NCBI GenBank assembly: GCA_040218445.1 | Contig: JAVJRK010000008.1 | Coordinates: 35,090-99,089 of the forward strand | Reading direction: 5' to 3' | DNA from: UBA1479 sp040218445 | GTDB taxonomy: Bacteria > Pseudomonadota > Alphaproteobacteria > Rhodospirillales > Casp-alpha2 | DNA: 64,000 nt | In this document: positions 23,684-33,577 of the stretch, piece after piece | How positions within the stretch are numbered: the stretch's first letter is position 1 | Layout: every line of letters starts with the position of its first letter | The notes under the pieces: generated by a model | What the model was told of the DNA's origin: nothing | Seen by the model: the letters and a program-made list of their open reading frames with translations, nothing else | Database searches by the model: none | Position numbers and translations under genes: made by a program

Positions 23684-26370
23684 CAGCTTGCCTCCTTCAA
23701 TTCGGCATCGCTCAGCATGACCTGAATTTCCGGGCGGCAGGACCCACAGGTGACCCCCGCCCCGGTGCAGGCCCCCACGGCATCGACGGTGGCGCAGCCT
23801 TCTTCCGCGATCGCGCGGCGGATGTCATTGGCGCCGACGAACATGCAGGTGCAGACGATGGCGCCCGGATCCGCCTTGTCTGCGCCGCGCCGCCCGGCCA
23901 AAACGGCAAGCCGGTCGGCCAGGGCGGGTACTTCGGTCCCGACCTGCTGTGCAACCCAGGCCCGATCGACGGCGACGGGATCCACGGCGATAAACATGGC
24001 AGCAATCAGCACATCGCCCCGGAACGCCGCCATGCGATATCCGCCGTTGGCTTTGTCTTCGCTGGCCATGATCTGCACGCCCGTGTCGTCGGGATAAATT
24101 CCAAGGAACCCCCGGGCCCAGTCCGTCCAATTATCGGGCCGCTCGCCTGCCGCCACTTCAACCCGCCAGCCGCCTTCGGCACGGGCCAGGGTCCAGTAAT
24201 CCACGCCATCGGTTGTCGGTTCCGTCACGGATACGGCAAAGCCATAGAACGCGGCAGCAAAGGGTTTGACGTTGACGGGGGTGTATTTTGCTTCGGGCTG
24301 GCCCGACACCGGGTCCACATGGGGGGCGACCAAGGCATCGGCCCGCGCCCGGCCGGACCATTGGTCGTTCCAATGCATGGGCATGAAGACCTGCCCCGCC
24401 CGCACACGGCTGGTGACCAGAACGCGCAGCAGGCAATCGCCCAGGGGGCTTTCCACACGGGCCACCTGGGCGGGGGCCAAGCCGATCCGGTCGGCGTCTT
24501 CCGGTGAAATTTCCAAAAAGGGTTCGGCCAGATGCCGTGACAAAGACGGCGACAGACCGGTGCGGGTCATGGTGTGCCATTGGTCGCGGATGCGGCCCGT
24601 GTTCAGAACCAGGGGGCAAGCCGCGTCAGGGGCCGATGCCGGGGCCCGGTCCTCGACCGCAATGAAGCGGCCGCGCCCATCGTCCGTGAAAAATCCGCCC
24701 TCTGCAAAAAAGCGCTGTTCCGATATCCCTTCGGCGCGGACCGGCCAAAGTGTCGGTTTCAGGCCATCATAAGCACCGTCGTCGATCTGGGCCATGCCCC
24801 CCAGATCCAGATCTCGGCTGCCGCCGTTGTTGATCGCCGTCAGGCCTGCGTATTCACGGAAGATATCGGACGGGCCGGCATAGTCGAAGCCATGATCATA
24901 GCCCATGCGGGTTGCCACCTGGGACATCATCCACCAGTCGGCGCGCACGTCTTCGGGCATGGGCAGGAAGGCCCGCTGCCTGGAAATGCGGCGTTCCGAA
25001 TTGGTGACCGTGCCGTCCTTTTCGCCCCAGGCGGCGGCCGGCAACAATACATGCGCCAGGGCCGCCGTATCGGTACGGCGCGTCACGTCGGACACGGCGA
25101 CAAAGGAACATTTTGAAATGGCATCCCGCACCCGATCCGCATCGGGCAGGCTGACCGCCGGATTGGTCGCCATGATCCACAATGCCTTGATCCGGCCGTC
25201 GGCGACGGCGTCGAACATGTCGACCGCTTTCAGGCCCGCCGCCGCGGCCAGCGCCGGCCCACCCCAGAATTCCTGCACCACATCGCGATGTACGGGGTTG
25301 TCCAATTCCATATGACAGGCCAGTTGATTGGCCAACCCGCCCGTTTCGCGCCCGCCCATGGCGTTGGGCTGCCCGGTGACCGAAAAGGGCCCCATCCCCG
25401 GACGGCCGATACGGCCGGTCGCCAAATGACAATTGATGATGGCGTTGACCTTGTCCGTGCCCGCCGTCGACTGATTGACCCCTTGGCTGTAGACCGTGAC
25501 CGTGCGTTCGGTGCGAGTGAACATCCTGTAAAAGGCAATAACCTGATCGACCGGCAGGCCGCAGCGTGCTGCGACCTGTTCCACGTCGGCAGATTCGGCG
25601 GCGCGCAGGGCATGAAACACGCCCGAGGTATGATCGGCGATGAAGGTGCCGTCGAACCCGCCGTTCTGCGCCATCCAGGACAGCAGGCCGTTGAACAAGG
25701 CGACGTCGGAACCGGGCGACAGCGCCAGGTGCATGTCGGCTGTTTCCGCCGTTGCCGTGCGCCGGGGGTCGATCACGACGACCCGCGTTCCGCGCTGTTT
25801 ACGGGCCGCTTCCATGCGCTGATACAGGACTGGATGGCACCAGGCCAGGTTGGAGCCAACCATCACGATCAGATCCGATTGTTCCAGGTCTTCGTAAAGC
25901 CCCGGCACCGTATCGGCGCCGAACGCGCGCTTGTGGCCGGCAACGCTGGACGCCATGCAAAGCCGCGAGTTGGTGTCGATATTGGCCGAGCCGATGAACC
26001 CCTTCATCAGCTTGTTGGCGACGTAATAGTCTTCCGTCAGCAACTGGCCGGAGACATAGAACGCGACGGAATCAGGTCCGAATTCATCAATCGCGGCACG
26101 GAATCGGGAGGCGACAAGATCCAGGGCTTGATCCCAGGAAGCCTGACGTCCCCCGATCTCCGGGTGCAGCAACCGGTCGTCCAATGAAATCGTCTGGCCA
26201 AGGTTCGTTCCCTTGGAACAAAGCCGACCGAAGTTGGCGGGATGATCCGGATCGCCTGCGATGGAAACAGCGCCGTCGGCACCCACACTGGCCTGAACGC
26301 CGCAGCCGACCCCGCAATAGGGGCAGGTTGTCGACGTCGTCTTGCTTTCAACTGCCTCCTTATCGCTCAT
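23683..26370 (-). CDS. nasA: Assimilatory nitrate reductase catalytic subunit (molybdopterin enzyme)
   Basis: An 895-residue cytosolic enzyme reducing nitrate to nitrite. Near the N-terminus CPYCGVGCG and a later Cys in GRLCSKG (Cys 16, 19, 23, 51) bind a [4Fe-4S] cluster. The bis-MGD domains follow with NSRLCMASSVAGHKRAFG and GQPNAMGGRETGG, typical of the Nas/Nap clade. The final 60 residues are a BFD-like [2Fe-2S] module (CTCM, then CTGAGVTCGSC), as in NasA enzymes that receive electrons directly from a reductase or ferredoxin. No signal peptide, as expected of an assimilatory form. It sits between nirD and cysG, overlapping cysG. Confidence 0.93.
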   Translation of the reverse strand: MSDKEAVESKTTSTTCPYCGVGCGVQASVGADGAVSIAGDPDHPANFGRLCSKGTNLGQTISLDDRLLHPEIGGRQASWDQALDLVASRFRAAIDEFGPDSVAFYVSGQLLTEDYYVANKLMKGFIGSANIDTNSRLCMASSVAGHKRAFGADTVPGLYEDLEQSDLIVMVGSNLAWCHPVLYQRMEAARKQRGTRVVVIDPRRTATAETADMHLALSPGSDVALFNGLLSWMAQNGGFDGTFIADHTSGVFHALRAAESADVEQVAARCGLPVDQVIAFYRMFTRTERTVTVYSQGVNQSTAGTDKVNAIINCHLATGRIGRPGMGPFSVTGQPNAMGGRETGGLANQLACHMELDNPVHRDVVQEFWGGPALAAAAGLKAVDMFDAVADGRIKALWIMATNPAVSLPDADRVRDAISKCSFVAVSDVTRRTDTAALAHVLLPAAAWGEKDGTVTNSERRISRQRAFLPMPEDVRADWWMMSQVATRMGYDHGFDYAGPSDIFREYAGLTAINNGGSRDLDLGGMAQIDDGAYDGLKPTLWPVRAEGISEQRFFAEGGFFTDDGRGRFIAVEDRAPASAPDAACPLVLNTGRIRDQWHTMTRTGLSPSLSRHLAEPFLEISPEDADRIGLAPAQVARVESPLGDCLLRVLVTSRVRAGQVFMPMHWNDQWSGRARADALVAPHVDPVSGQPEAKYTPVNVKPFAAAFYGFAVSVTEPTTDGVDYWTLARAEGGWRVEVAAGERPDNWTDWARGFLGIYPDDTGVQIMASEDKANGGYRMAAFRGDVLIAAMFIAVDPVAVDRAWVAQQVGTEVPALADRLAVLAGRRGADKADPGAIVCTCMFVGANDIRRAIAEEGCATVDAVGACTGAGVTCGSCRPEIQVMLSDAELKEAS

Positions 26371-26384
26371 ACGCCCTGCCCCTT

Positions 26385-26738
26385 CTATGCCAACAAGGTC
26401 CGGTCGATCAGAACCCGCCCGTCGCGCACCTCGACGGGGAAGGTGCGCACGCGCCCTTCGTCCGGCGCCTTGGCGCGGCCGGTTTCCATGTCGATGACCC
26501 AGTTGTGCAGCGGACAGGTCACGCCGTTTTCGTGAACGATGCCCTGGCTGAGCGGCCCGCCCTTGTGCGGGCAGCGGTCTTCCAGGGCAAAGACCTTGTC
26601 CGATGCCGTGCGGAACAAGGCGACGCAGCCGAGCGTCGCCCGAACAACGCGGGCACCCTGCGGCGGAATGTCTTCCAGCCGGCAGATTTCGATCCAGACT
26701 TGCGTCTTCGTGCTGGCATTCATGCTCATTTCGTTCAT
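26385..26738 (-). CDS. nirD: Assimilatory nitrite reductase small subunit (Rieske-type)
   Basis: A 117-residue Rieske-fold protein with CPHKGGPLSQG and CPLHNWVID, the two Cys-His pairs in Rieske spacing (many NirD proteins lose them, so here a [2Fe-2S] centre is likely). The ATG at 26738 overlaps the nirB stop (TGATG); a GTG directly before it is an alternative start. It partners NirB in reducing nitrite to ammonium with NADH or NADPH. Confidence 0.9.
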   Translation of the reverse strand: MNEMSMNASTKTQVWIEICRLEDIPPQGARVVRATLGCVALFRTASDKVFALEDRCPHKGGPLSQGIVHENGVTCPLHNWVIDMETGRAKAPDEGRVRTFPVEVRDGRVLIDRTLLA

Positions 26739-29200
26739 CACGCGACTTTCCCTAAATGCGCCAACCGGAAGGACGTGAACTCTTCCGCGTCCTTGCCCTT
26801 GGCCCGTTCGGCCCAGGGATCGGACTGCATGAACTGCTGCGAGTAGATGAAGCGTTCGTTCAATTCCTTGCGCCGCTCGGCGTTTTCCACGACCTGATCA
26901 CGGGCGACGTCAAAGCCGACCCGGTCCGCCCATTTGTAAATGCGTTCCAGGTACCGGCCCTGTTCACGATAAAGCTGCATCAGGGCACCGACGTATTCCA
27001 TGACCTCGGCCTCGGTCGCCACGGTGCACAGAAGCTCCGTGCCCTTAACGTGCATCCCGGCAGCCCCGGCGAAGTGGATTTCATAGCCACTGTCGACACA
27101 GACCACGCCGATATCCTTGCAGGTCGCTTCGGCGCAATTGCGCGGGCAGCCGGATACGGCCAGTTTGACCTTATGCGGCGTCCAGGACCCCCAAAGGAAC
27201 TTTTCCAGCTTGATGCCCAAGCCCGTGGAATCCTGTGTGCCGAACCGGCACCAGTCCGTACCGACACAGGTCTTCACCGTGCGCAGCGATTTGCCATAGG
27301 CATGGCCCGACACCATGCCGGCGGCATTCAAATCCGCCCAGACAGCAGGCAGGTCTTCCTTTTTCACCCCCAGAAGGTCGATACGCTGGCCGCCCGTCAC
27401 CTTGACCGAAGGAATGCGGAATTTATCCGCCACGTCGGCGATGGCGCGCAGTTCATCCGGCGTGGTCATGCCACCCCACATGCGCGGGATGACGGAATAG
27501 GTGCCGTCCTTTTGAATGTTGGCGTGGACCCGTTCATTGATGAAGCGCGACTGCTTGTCATCCACGTATTCACCGGGCCATGTGGCCAGCAGATAGTAGT
27601 TCAAGGCCGGCCGGCATTTAGCGCAGCCGCAGGAGGTCTTCCAGTTCAGTTCCTGCACGACGGCGGGAATGGATTTCAATTCCTGTGCCACGATCAGGCG
27701 CCGAACATCGTCATGGCCCATATCCGTGCAGCCGCACATGGGCTGAACCGCATCGGGCTGGAAATCGTCGCCCAGGGTCAACGCCAGAAGCTGTTCGACC
27801 AACCCCGTACAAGTGCCGCAGCTGGATGACGCCTTGGTATGGGCACGGACTTCGTCCAGGCCGGTCAGGCCTTTTTCCGTGATCGCCTGAACGATCGAGC
27901 CCTTGCACACGCCGTTGCAACCGCAGACTTCCGCGTCATCCGGTAAGGCTGCAACGGCCGCCGTAGGGTCCAGCGGGGAGCCCCCCGCATAGGCCTGGCC
28001 GAAGATCAAAGTTTCGCGCAGATCGGAAACATCCGTTTCCTTTTTCAGCATATCGAAGAACCAAGCCCCGTCGGCCGTGTCGCCGTACAGCACCGCGCCG
28101 ATGATCTTGTTGTCCTTCAGAACCAGGCGCTTGTAGACCCCGCCCGCGGCATCGCGCAGCACGATTTCCTCCCGGTCGTCGCCTTCGGCGAAGTCACCGG
28201 CGGAATAAAGATCGATGCCCGTGACCTTCAATTTGGTCGCCGTGACCGAGCCCGTATATTCCGGCGCGTCGTCCCCCGCTAAATTGGCGGCGATGACCTT
28301 GGCCATGTCGTAAAGGGGCGCGACCAGGCCGTAGCATTGCCCCCGGTGTTCGACGCATTCACCGACCGCCAGGATGTCCGGGTCGCTGGTGCGCAGGTGG
28401 TCGTCAACCAGGATGCCGCGATTGGTTTCCAGTCCGGCATCGTCGGCCAGTTGGGCATTCGGCTTAATGCCGACGGCCATGACCACGATTTCGCAAGGAA
28501 GCTCGGTGCCGTCGTCCAGCTTGACGCCCGCGACACGGCCGTCGGCTTCCATGACTTCTTGAGTATTGGCGCGGGTGATGATCTTGATGTCCCGCTCGGC
28601 CAGGGCCTTTTCCAAAAGGTATCCGGCGCTGGGATCAAGCTGACGTTCCATCAAGGTCGGCATCAGGTGGAGGACCGTGACGTCCATGCCCTGGCGCTTC
28701 AGGCCGTAGGCTGCTTCAAGCCCCAGAAGCCCGCCGCCGATGACCACCGCCTTGCCGCCCGACTTGGCGGCATCCAGCATGGCATCCACATCATCCAGAT
28801 CGCGGTAGGTGACGACGCCGGGCAGGTCCGACCCCGGCACCGGAATGACAAAGGGCGACGATCCCGTGGCGATCAGAAGTTTGTCGTATTCGGCTTCCGT
28901 TCCGTCCTCGGCAATGACCTTGCGGCCGGCGCGGTCGATCTCCATGACCTTCTTGCCCTTGTGCAGGGTCACGCCGTGGGTTTCATACCAAGCGTCGTCA
29001 TGGATGATGATGTCTTGATAGGCCTTTTCGCCCGACAGCACCGGCGACAGCATGATGCGGTCGTAGTTGACGCGCGGTTCGGCGTTGAAGATCGTGACGT
29101 CGAACGCATCCGGCGCCGCATCGAACAGATTGTCGAGAACCCGGCCCGGCGCCATGCCGTTGCCGATAACGACAAGTTTTTTTGCTGCTGTCTGGCTCAT
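26738..29200 (-). CDS. nirB: Assimilatory nitrite reductase large subunit
   Basis: An 820-residue protein with all NirB parts in order: FAD/NAD(P)H domain (VVIGNGMAPGRVLDNL at the start, GGGLLGLEAAYGLKRQG near 152), BFD-type [2Fe-2S] modules (CGCNGVCKG; CGTCTGLV; CGCTDMGHD), and the sirohaem/[4Fe-4S] half with CSGCPRNC-type ligands (VSGCPRNCAEATCKDIG preceded by TCVGTDWCRFG). It catalyses six-electron reduction of nitrite to ammonium in the cytosol. Its ATG overlaps the stop of the upstream ATPase gene (TAATG), and it overlaps nirD, so the whole run is one operon. Confidence 0.94.
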   Translation of the reverse strand: MSQTAAKKLVVIGNGMAPGRVLDNLFDAAPDAFDVTIFNAEPRVNYDRIMLSPVLSGEKAYQDIIIHDDAWYETHGVTLHKGKKVMEIDRAGRKVIAEDGTEAEYDKLLIATGSSPFVIPVPGSDLPGVVTYRDLDDVDAMLDAAKSGGKAVVIGGGLLGLEAAYGLKRQGMDVTVLHLMPTLMERQLDPSAGYLLEKALAERDIKIITRANTQEVMEADGRVAGVKLDDGTELPCEIVVMAVGIKPNAQLADDAGLETNRGILVDDHLRTSDPDILAVGECVEHRGQCYGLVAPLYDMAKVIAANLAGDDAPEYTGSVTATKLKVTGIDLYSAGDFAEGDDREEIVLRDAAGGVYKRLVLKDNKIIGAVLYGDTADGAWFFDMLKKETDVSDLRETLIFGQAYAGGSPLDPTAAVAALPDDAEVCGCNGVCKGSIVQAITEKGLTGLDEVRAHTKASSSCGTCTGLVEQLLALTLGDDFQPDAVQPMCGCTDMGHDDVRRLIVAQELKSIPAVVQELNWKTSCGCAKCRPALNYYLLATWPGEYVDDKQSRFINERVHANIQKDGTYSVIPRMWGGMTTPDELRAIADVADKFRIPSVKVTGGQRIDLLGVKKEDLPAVWADLNAAGMVSGHAYGKSLRTVKTCVGTDWCRFGTQDSTGLGIKLEKFLWGSWTPHKVKLAVSGCPRNCAEATCKDIGVVCVDSGYEIHFAGAAGMHVKGTELLCTVATEAEVMEYVGALMQLYREQGRYLERIYKWADRVGFDVARDQVVENAERRKELNERFIYSQQFMQSDPWAERAKGKDAEEFTSFRLAHLGKVA

Positions 29201-30906
29201 TACGCTGCCTCTTCCGTCGTTGGATTGCCGCTTTTTCCCTGGTTGCCGTGCTCGTATTCCTCCAGGAAATCCAAAAGCTCGGCCCGGTATTCGTAATATT
29301 TGGGATGTTCAAGAAGTTGCTTGCGCGTGCGGGGACGCGGCAGGTCCACTTCCATGATCTTGCCGACCCGCGCGTTGGGGCCGTTGGTCATCATGATCAC
29401 CCGGTCGGCCAACAGGATCGCTTCGTCCACATCGTGGGTGACGCAAACAGCGGTCACCTGGGTGCGGGTCCAGACCTCCATCAAGACTTCCTGCAATTCC
29501 CATCGCGTCAGGCTGTCGAGCATCCCGAAAGGCTCGTCCAGCAACAAAAGCTTGGGCGACAAGGCAAACGCGCGGGCGATGCCGACACGCTGCTTCATGC
29601 CGTTGGACAGATCGCAGGCCGGTTTGTCGGCCGCATCGGAAAGGCCGACACGCGACAGGTAGTAACGCACGATCCCTTCGCGGTCGGCCTGCGACGCATG
29701 GGGGTAGACCTTGTCGACACCCAGCGCCACGTTTTCCAATGCGGTCAGCCAGGGAAACAGCGAGGGTGCTTGAAACACCACGCCCCGGTCCGGCCCGGCA
29801 TCGGAAACTTCGCGCCCGTCCAGGATGATGCCGCCATCTGAAATTGGGTTAAGGCCCGCCGCCATGGACAGCACGGTCGACTTGCCGCAGCCCGAATGGC
29901 CGATGATGGAAATGAACTCGCCCCGTTTCAGACGCAGGTCGAACCCGTCGACCACCGTCAAAGGACCCTTGGGCGTGGGATAAGTTTTGGAGATATTGGC
30001 GAAATCGCAATAGCGTTCGTCATGGGGTGTGCGGGGCTGGGCCGCGTCCATCGCGACCTGCGGCAGCTTGGTGTAAAGATCGATCGGCACCACGTTGGGC
30101 AGAACCAAATTGTCCGCTGTTTCGGATCCGCGATCGACACCGACCGACATCAGATACTGCGTGACATCACGGCGCAGTGCCTTGAATGCCGGATCGTGGT
30201 TCATGGACGCACGGTCGCGGGGGCGCGGCAGGTCGACCTTGAATTCGGGCCCGAACGTGGCCCCCGGCCCCGGATTCAATGGAATGATGCGGTCGGCCAG
30301 CAAGATCGCCTCGTCCACATCGTTGGTGATCAGCACCACGGTCTTCTTGTCGCGGCTCCAGATTTCCTCGATCTCGTCCTGCAGGTTGGCCCGGGTCAGG
30401 GCATCCAGCGCGCTGAGCGGCTCGTCCAGCAACAGGACCTCCGGCTCCATCGCCAAGGCACGGGCCACGGCGACGCGCTGACGCATGCCGCCGGAAAGTT
30501 CCGCCGGTTTGCGCGAGATGGCATGGCTGAGCCCGACCATGTCGACGTATTTTTCGATCCGCTTGCGTCGTTCGGCCTTGCTTTCATCCTTGAACAGGAC
30601 ATCGACGGCAAGGCCGATGTTGCCGGCCACGGTCAACCAAGGCATGAGCGAATAATTCTGGAACACCACGCCCCGTTCCGGTTCCGGGCCCTCGATTTCC
30701 TTGCCTTTCATGACGATCTTGCCGGTGTCGGGCTTGATCAGCCCGGCCATGGCCGAGATCAGGGTCGTCTTGCCGCTGCCGGAAAACCCGACGATGGCGA
30801 CGAACTCGCCTTCTTCGATGGAAAGGTTGATGTCCTTCAGAACGTCGGTTTTCGCATCGCCCACGCCATAGGACTTGGAGACATTTTGCAGTTCCAGAAA
30901 AGCCAT
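29200..30906 (-). CDS. Nitrate ABC transporter ATPase, two ATPase domains in one chain
   Basis: A 568-residue protein with two complete ABC ATPases. The first (residues 1-250) has Walker A GFSGSGKTT, signature LSGGMRQR and Walker B LLLDEPLSALD; the second (about 285-540) has GHSGCGKST, LSNGMKQR and LLLDEPFGMLD. The signature LSNG in the second half departs from LSGG. In cyanobacteria NrtC and NrtD are separate chains; here a fused NrtD-NrtD-like dimer serves the permease. AAGGACC precedes the start. It is 18 bp after nrtB and overlaps nirB by one base. Confidence 0.9.
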   Translation of the reverse strand: MAFLELQNVSKSYGVGDAKTDVLKDINLSIEEGEFVAIVGFSGSGKTTLISAMAGLIKPDTGKIVMKGKEIEGPEPERGVVFQNYSLMPWLTVAGNIGLAVDVLFKDESKAERRKRIEKYVDMVGLSHAISRKPAELSGGMRQRVAVARALAMEPEVLLLDEPLSALDALTRANLQDEIEEIWSRDKKTVVLITNDVDEAILLADRIIPLNPGPGATFGPEFKVDLPRPRDRASMNHDPAFKALRRDVTQYLMSVGVDRGSETADNLVLPNVVPIDLYTKLPQVAMDAAQPRTPHDERYCDFANISKTYPTPKGPLTVVDGFDLRLKRGEFISIIGHSGCGKSTVLSMAAGLNPISDGGIILDGREVSDAGPDRGVVFQAPSLFPWLTALENVALGVDKVYPHASQADREGIVRYYLSRVGLSDAADKPACDLSNGMKQRVGIARAFALSPKLLLLDEPFGMLDSLTRWELQEVLMEVWTRTQVTAVCVTHDVDEAILLADRVIMMTNGPNARVGKIMEVDLPRPRTRKQLLEHPKYYEYRAELLDFLEEYEHGNQGKSGNPTTEEAA

Positions 30907-30924
30907 GGTTCCGGTCCTTTTGTT

Positions 30925-31950
30925 CTAGCGTTTGTCGGAGAAGGTCAGCAGGCCCTGCAGGGTCTGCATGACCCGGTCGAGCAGGAAACCGATGATGCCG
31001 ATGGTGAACACTGCGACCATGATCTTGCCGAGCGAATGGGAGGAGCCGTTCTGGAATTCATCCCACACGAATTTGCCGAGGCCCGGGTTCTGGGCCAGCA
31101 TTTCGGCGGCGATCAACACCATCCAGCCGACCCCCAGCGACAGGCGCAGGCCCGTGAAGATCAGCGGCAGAGCCGACGGCAGAACCATCTTGGTGACCTT
31201 GGTCATCCAGTTAAGCTTCAACACCCGGCCCACGTTGACCAGATCGCGATCGATGGAGGCCACGCCGACGGAGGTGTTGATCAAAGTCGGCCAGAGCGAG
31301 CACAGCGTCACCGTGATGGCCGAGTTGAGGAACGATTTGTCGAACCACGGGTCGTCGCTGACATAGACCGCGCTGACCACCATGGTGACAATCGGCAGCC
31401 AAGCCAGCGGCGAGACCGGTTTGAATATCTGTATCAGGGGGTTCATGGCCGCATTGAACAAGGGCGACAGCCCACACAGGATGCCGATCGGCACCGCGAA
31501 GGCGGTCGCGATCAAAAAGCCCATGAACACGGTTTTCAGGCTGGTGAAAATCTGGTCCACATAGCTGGGCTTGCCCGTATAGGTGCGCCATTTGATTTCG
31601 GCGTTCGGATCAGCCGCCAACTTCTTGGCGTGACGTTTTTCCTGGCGCTCGTAGAATGCGGCTTCTTTCCCACGCTGGATCTTGTGGTCTTCCCACAGGC
31701 TGACCGCCTCTTCGTAAACCCCGACGGGGCCGGGAATTTTACCCAGGCTGGTTTCGACCTGCTGGGCAAGGTGCGACCACAAGCCCAAGAACACGGCGAA
31801 GGCCACGACGGGAATGCCCAGAAGACGCCAAAGCTGAACCAGTTCCTGGCGCGGGTTTTCACCGGAGATCATCCGTATGACCGGCGTGAACCAGGTCAGG
31901 CCGATCAGCGTCAGGACGTTATTGACGCGGTTTGCGGTGATGGCGGTCAT
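30925..31950 (-). CDS. nrtB: Nitrate ABC transporter permease
   Basis: A 341-residue inner-membrane protein with about six helices of the BPD-transport type. The EAA-like coupling loop is present near the C-terminal half (the stretch beginning LNVG and ending LIFTGLRLSLGVGW contains the conserved ALPxIFTGL). A long polar insert rich in Lys/Arg/Glu (about residues 95-135) is unusual beside the typical NrtB. It follows nrtA with a GC-rich stem-loop in between and imports nitrate or nitrite together with the double ATPase. Confidence 0.88.
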   Translation of the reverse strand: MTAITANRVNNVLTLIGLTWFTPVIRMISGENPRQELVQLWRLLGIPVVAFAVFLGLWSHLAQQVETSLGKIPGPVGVYEEAVSLWEDHKIQRGKEAAFYERQEKRHAKKLAADPNAEIKWRTYTGKPSYVDQIFTSLKTVFMGFLIATAFAVPIGILCGLSPLFNAAMNPLIQIFKPVSPLAWLPIVTMVVSAVYVSDDPWFDKSFLNSAITVTLCSLWPTLINTSVGVASIDRDLVNVGRVLKLNWMTKVTKMVLPSALPLIFTGLRLSLGVGWMVLIAAEMLAQNPGLGKFVWDEFQNGSSHSLGKIMVAVFTIGIIGFLLDRVMQTLQGLLTFSDKR

Positions 31951-31996
31951 GGCACGTTCTCTTTCAATCTTTTGCTTGCAACCGGAGGGGGGGGCC

Positions 31997-32023
31997 GGGG
32001 CCGCCGGAGAAGGCAGCGGCCCC
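31997..32023. other. Intercistronic stem-loop between nrtA and nrtB
   Basis: GGGGCCGC (31997-32004) pairs with GCGGCCCC (32016-32023), 11-base loop, 18 bases after the nrtA stop. No U tract. It parallels the stem-loop behind tctC and may protect the nrtA message or reduce read-through, giving more binding protein than permease. Confidence 0.55.
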
Positions 32024-32040
32024 GTCCATCAGTTGAGGGC

Positions 32041-33441
32041 CTAGCCCTGTACGTCTGCCCCCACGACGACCTGGTTCTTTTTCAGGCCGATGGGAAACTT
32101 GGTCAGATAGTCGTTCGGCTTTTTGCCGTCGAAAGTGATGCCATCGATGAATTCTGACTGCGGCGCACGGAACCCGTCCGTGTCCCAGGGGAAGTCCTGT
32201 TTCGCCGCGACACCGTCATCGACCAACAGCTTGGCCGCTTTCAGGTAGATGTCGGGGCGATACACCTTCTTGGCGATTTCGTGATACCAGCTGTCCGACT
32301 TGCCTTCGGGGATCTGGCCCCAACGGCGCATCTGGGTCAGGTACCAGACGGCGTCCGAGTAATAGGGATAGGTCGCGAAATAGCGGAAGAACACGTTGAA
32401 GTCCTTGAGCGGCCGTTTATCGCCCTTCTCGTATTCGAAGGTGCCGGTCATGGAATTGGCGATGACTTCGTAATCCGCACCTACGTATTCGGAGCGCGAC
32501 AGGATCTTCACGGCTTCCTTGCGGTTGGCATCGTTGTTTTCATCCAGCCACATGGCGGCGCGGATCATGGCCTTGGTCATGGCCAGGGTGGTGTTGGGGT
32601 ACTTGTCGGCGAATTCCTTGGTGATGCCGAAGACCTTTTCCGGATTGTCCTTCCAGATCTCGTAATCGGTGATCACCGGCACGCCGATGCCCTTGAACAC
32701 GGCCTGCTGGTTCCACGGCTCGCCCACGCAGTAACCGTGGATCGTCCCGGCTTCCATGGTCGCCGGCATTTGCGGCGGCGGGGTCACGGACAGCAAGGCA
32801 TCAGCCTTGATCTGACCCGAAATATCCGACTTGGAATAGAACCCGGGGTGGATATCACCCGCGGCCAGCCAATAGCGCAGTTCGTAGTTATGGGTCGAAA
32901 CCGGGAACACCATGCCCATCTTGAAGGGCTTGCCCTCGGCCTTGTACTCGGCGATCACGGGCTTTAGGTAATCGGCCTTGATGGGGTGGACCGGCTTGCC
33001 GTCCTTATGGGGGATGTGCTGCTTCATCTTGGCCCAGACCTCGTTGGAAACGGTGATGCCGTTGCCGTTCAGGTCCATGGAGAAGGGCGTGATGATATGG
33101 GCTTGCGTGCCGAACCCGATGGTCGCACCCAAGGGCTGGCCGGCCAACATATGAGCGCCGTCAAGCTGCCCGTCGATGACCCCGTCCAAAAGAACCTTCC
33201 AGTTGGCCTGGGCTTCCAGGGTCACGAACAGGCCTTCGTCCTCGAAGAAGCCTTTTTCATAGGCAATGGCAAGGGGCGCCATGTCGGTCAGCTTGATAAA
33301 GCCGAACTTCAGTTCTTCCTTTTCAAGCTTCAGATCGGCAGCACCCGCCGGCATGGCCGTGGCGCCGCCCAAACCCACGGCCACCACAGCGGCGGTGAGG
33401 GTTTTCAGAAACGAGCGTTTTGTTTTCGATGTGCGTTTCAT
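32041..33441 (-). CDS. nrtA: Nitrate ABC transporter substrate-binding protein
   Basis: A 466-residue exported protein. The N-terminus (KRSFLKTLTAAVVAVGLGG, ending PAGAA) looks like a Tat-type or Sec signal with a Lys-Arg pair in place of Arg-Arg. The mature part follows the NrtA/CmpA pattern: GFIKLTDMAPLAIAYEKGFF, DGAHMLAGQPLGATIGFG, VFPVSTHNYELRYWLAAG and GYCVGEPWNQQ. It binds nitrate or nitrite in the periplasm. AGGAG is eight bases before the ATG. It is the first structural gene behind the 370-bp leader with the ANTAR hairpin. Confidence 0.92.
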   Translation of the reverse strand: MKRTSKTKRSFLKTLTAAVVAVGLGGATAMPAGAADLKLEKEELKFGFIKLTDMAPLAIAYEKGFFEDEGLFVTLEAQANWKVLLDGVIDGQLDGAHMLAGQPLGATIGFGTQAHIITPFSMDLNGNGITVSNEVWAKMKQHIPHKDGKPVHPIKADYLKPVIAEYKAEGKPFKMGMVFPVSTHNYELRYWLAAGDIHPGFYSKSDISGQIKADALLSVTPPPQMPATMEAGTIHGYCVGEPWNQQAVFKGIGVPVITDYEIWKDNPEKVFGITKEFADKYPNTTLAMTKAMIRAAMWLDENNDANRKEAVKILSRSEYVGADYEVIANSMTGTFEYEKGDKRPLKDFNVFFRYFATYPYYSDAVWYLTQMRRWGQIPEGKSDSWYHEIAKKVYRPDIYLKAAKLLVDDGVAAKQDFPWDTDGFRAPQSEFIDGITFDGKKPNDYLTKFPIGLKKNQVVVGADVQG

Positions 33442-33514
33442 AATTGAAACTCCTGATTAATCGCTTTTCCCATGTGGACTTCCGCCCAAATGGCCTCTCG
33501 TTTCCCCGCGTTGG

Positions 33515-33577
33515 AAATAAATCGGCCGCGTCCTTCATCGAACTCCCAGTGGCGGAATTCGGTCTAGGAAGCGGCCA
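33515..33577 (-). terminator. Terminator-like stem in the nrtA leader, exclusive with the ANTAR hairpin
   Basis: On the RNA, UGGCCGCUUCC (33577 to 33567) can pair with GGACGCGGCCG (33533 to 33523): a GGCCGC/GCGGCC core of six pairs, one U-C mismatch, three more pairs, and a terminal U-G wobble. AUUUAUUU follows at once (33522 to 33515). The 5' arm uses four bases of the ANTAR hexaloop plus its 3' stem, so the two structures cannot form together. A smaller hairpin (CGAAUUCC/GGAGUUCG, 33561 to 33539) lies inside its loop. Confidence 0.6.

Noticed and set aside
29896..32157. A 753-residue plus-strand open frame opposite the nitrate transporter genes
   Set aside because: High-GC antisense frame with no ribosome site, His/Asp/Gln-rich random composition; the minus strand holds clear transporter genes.
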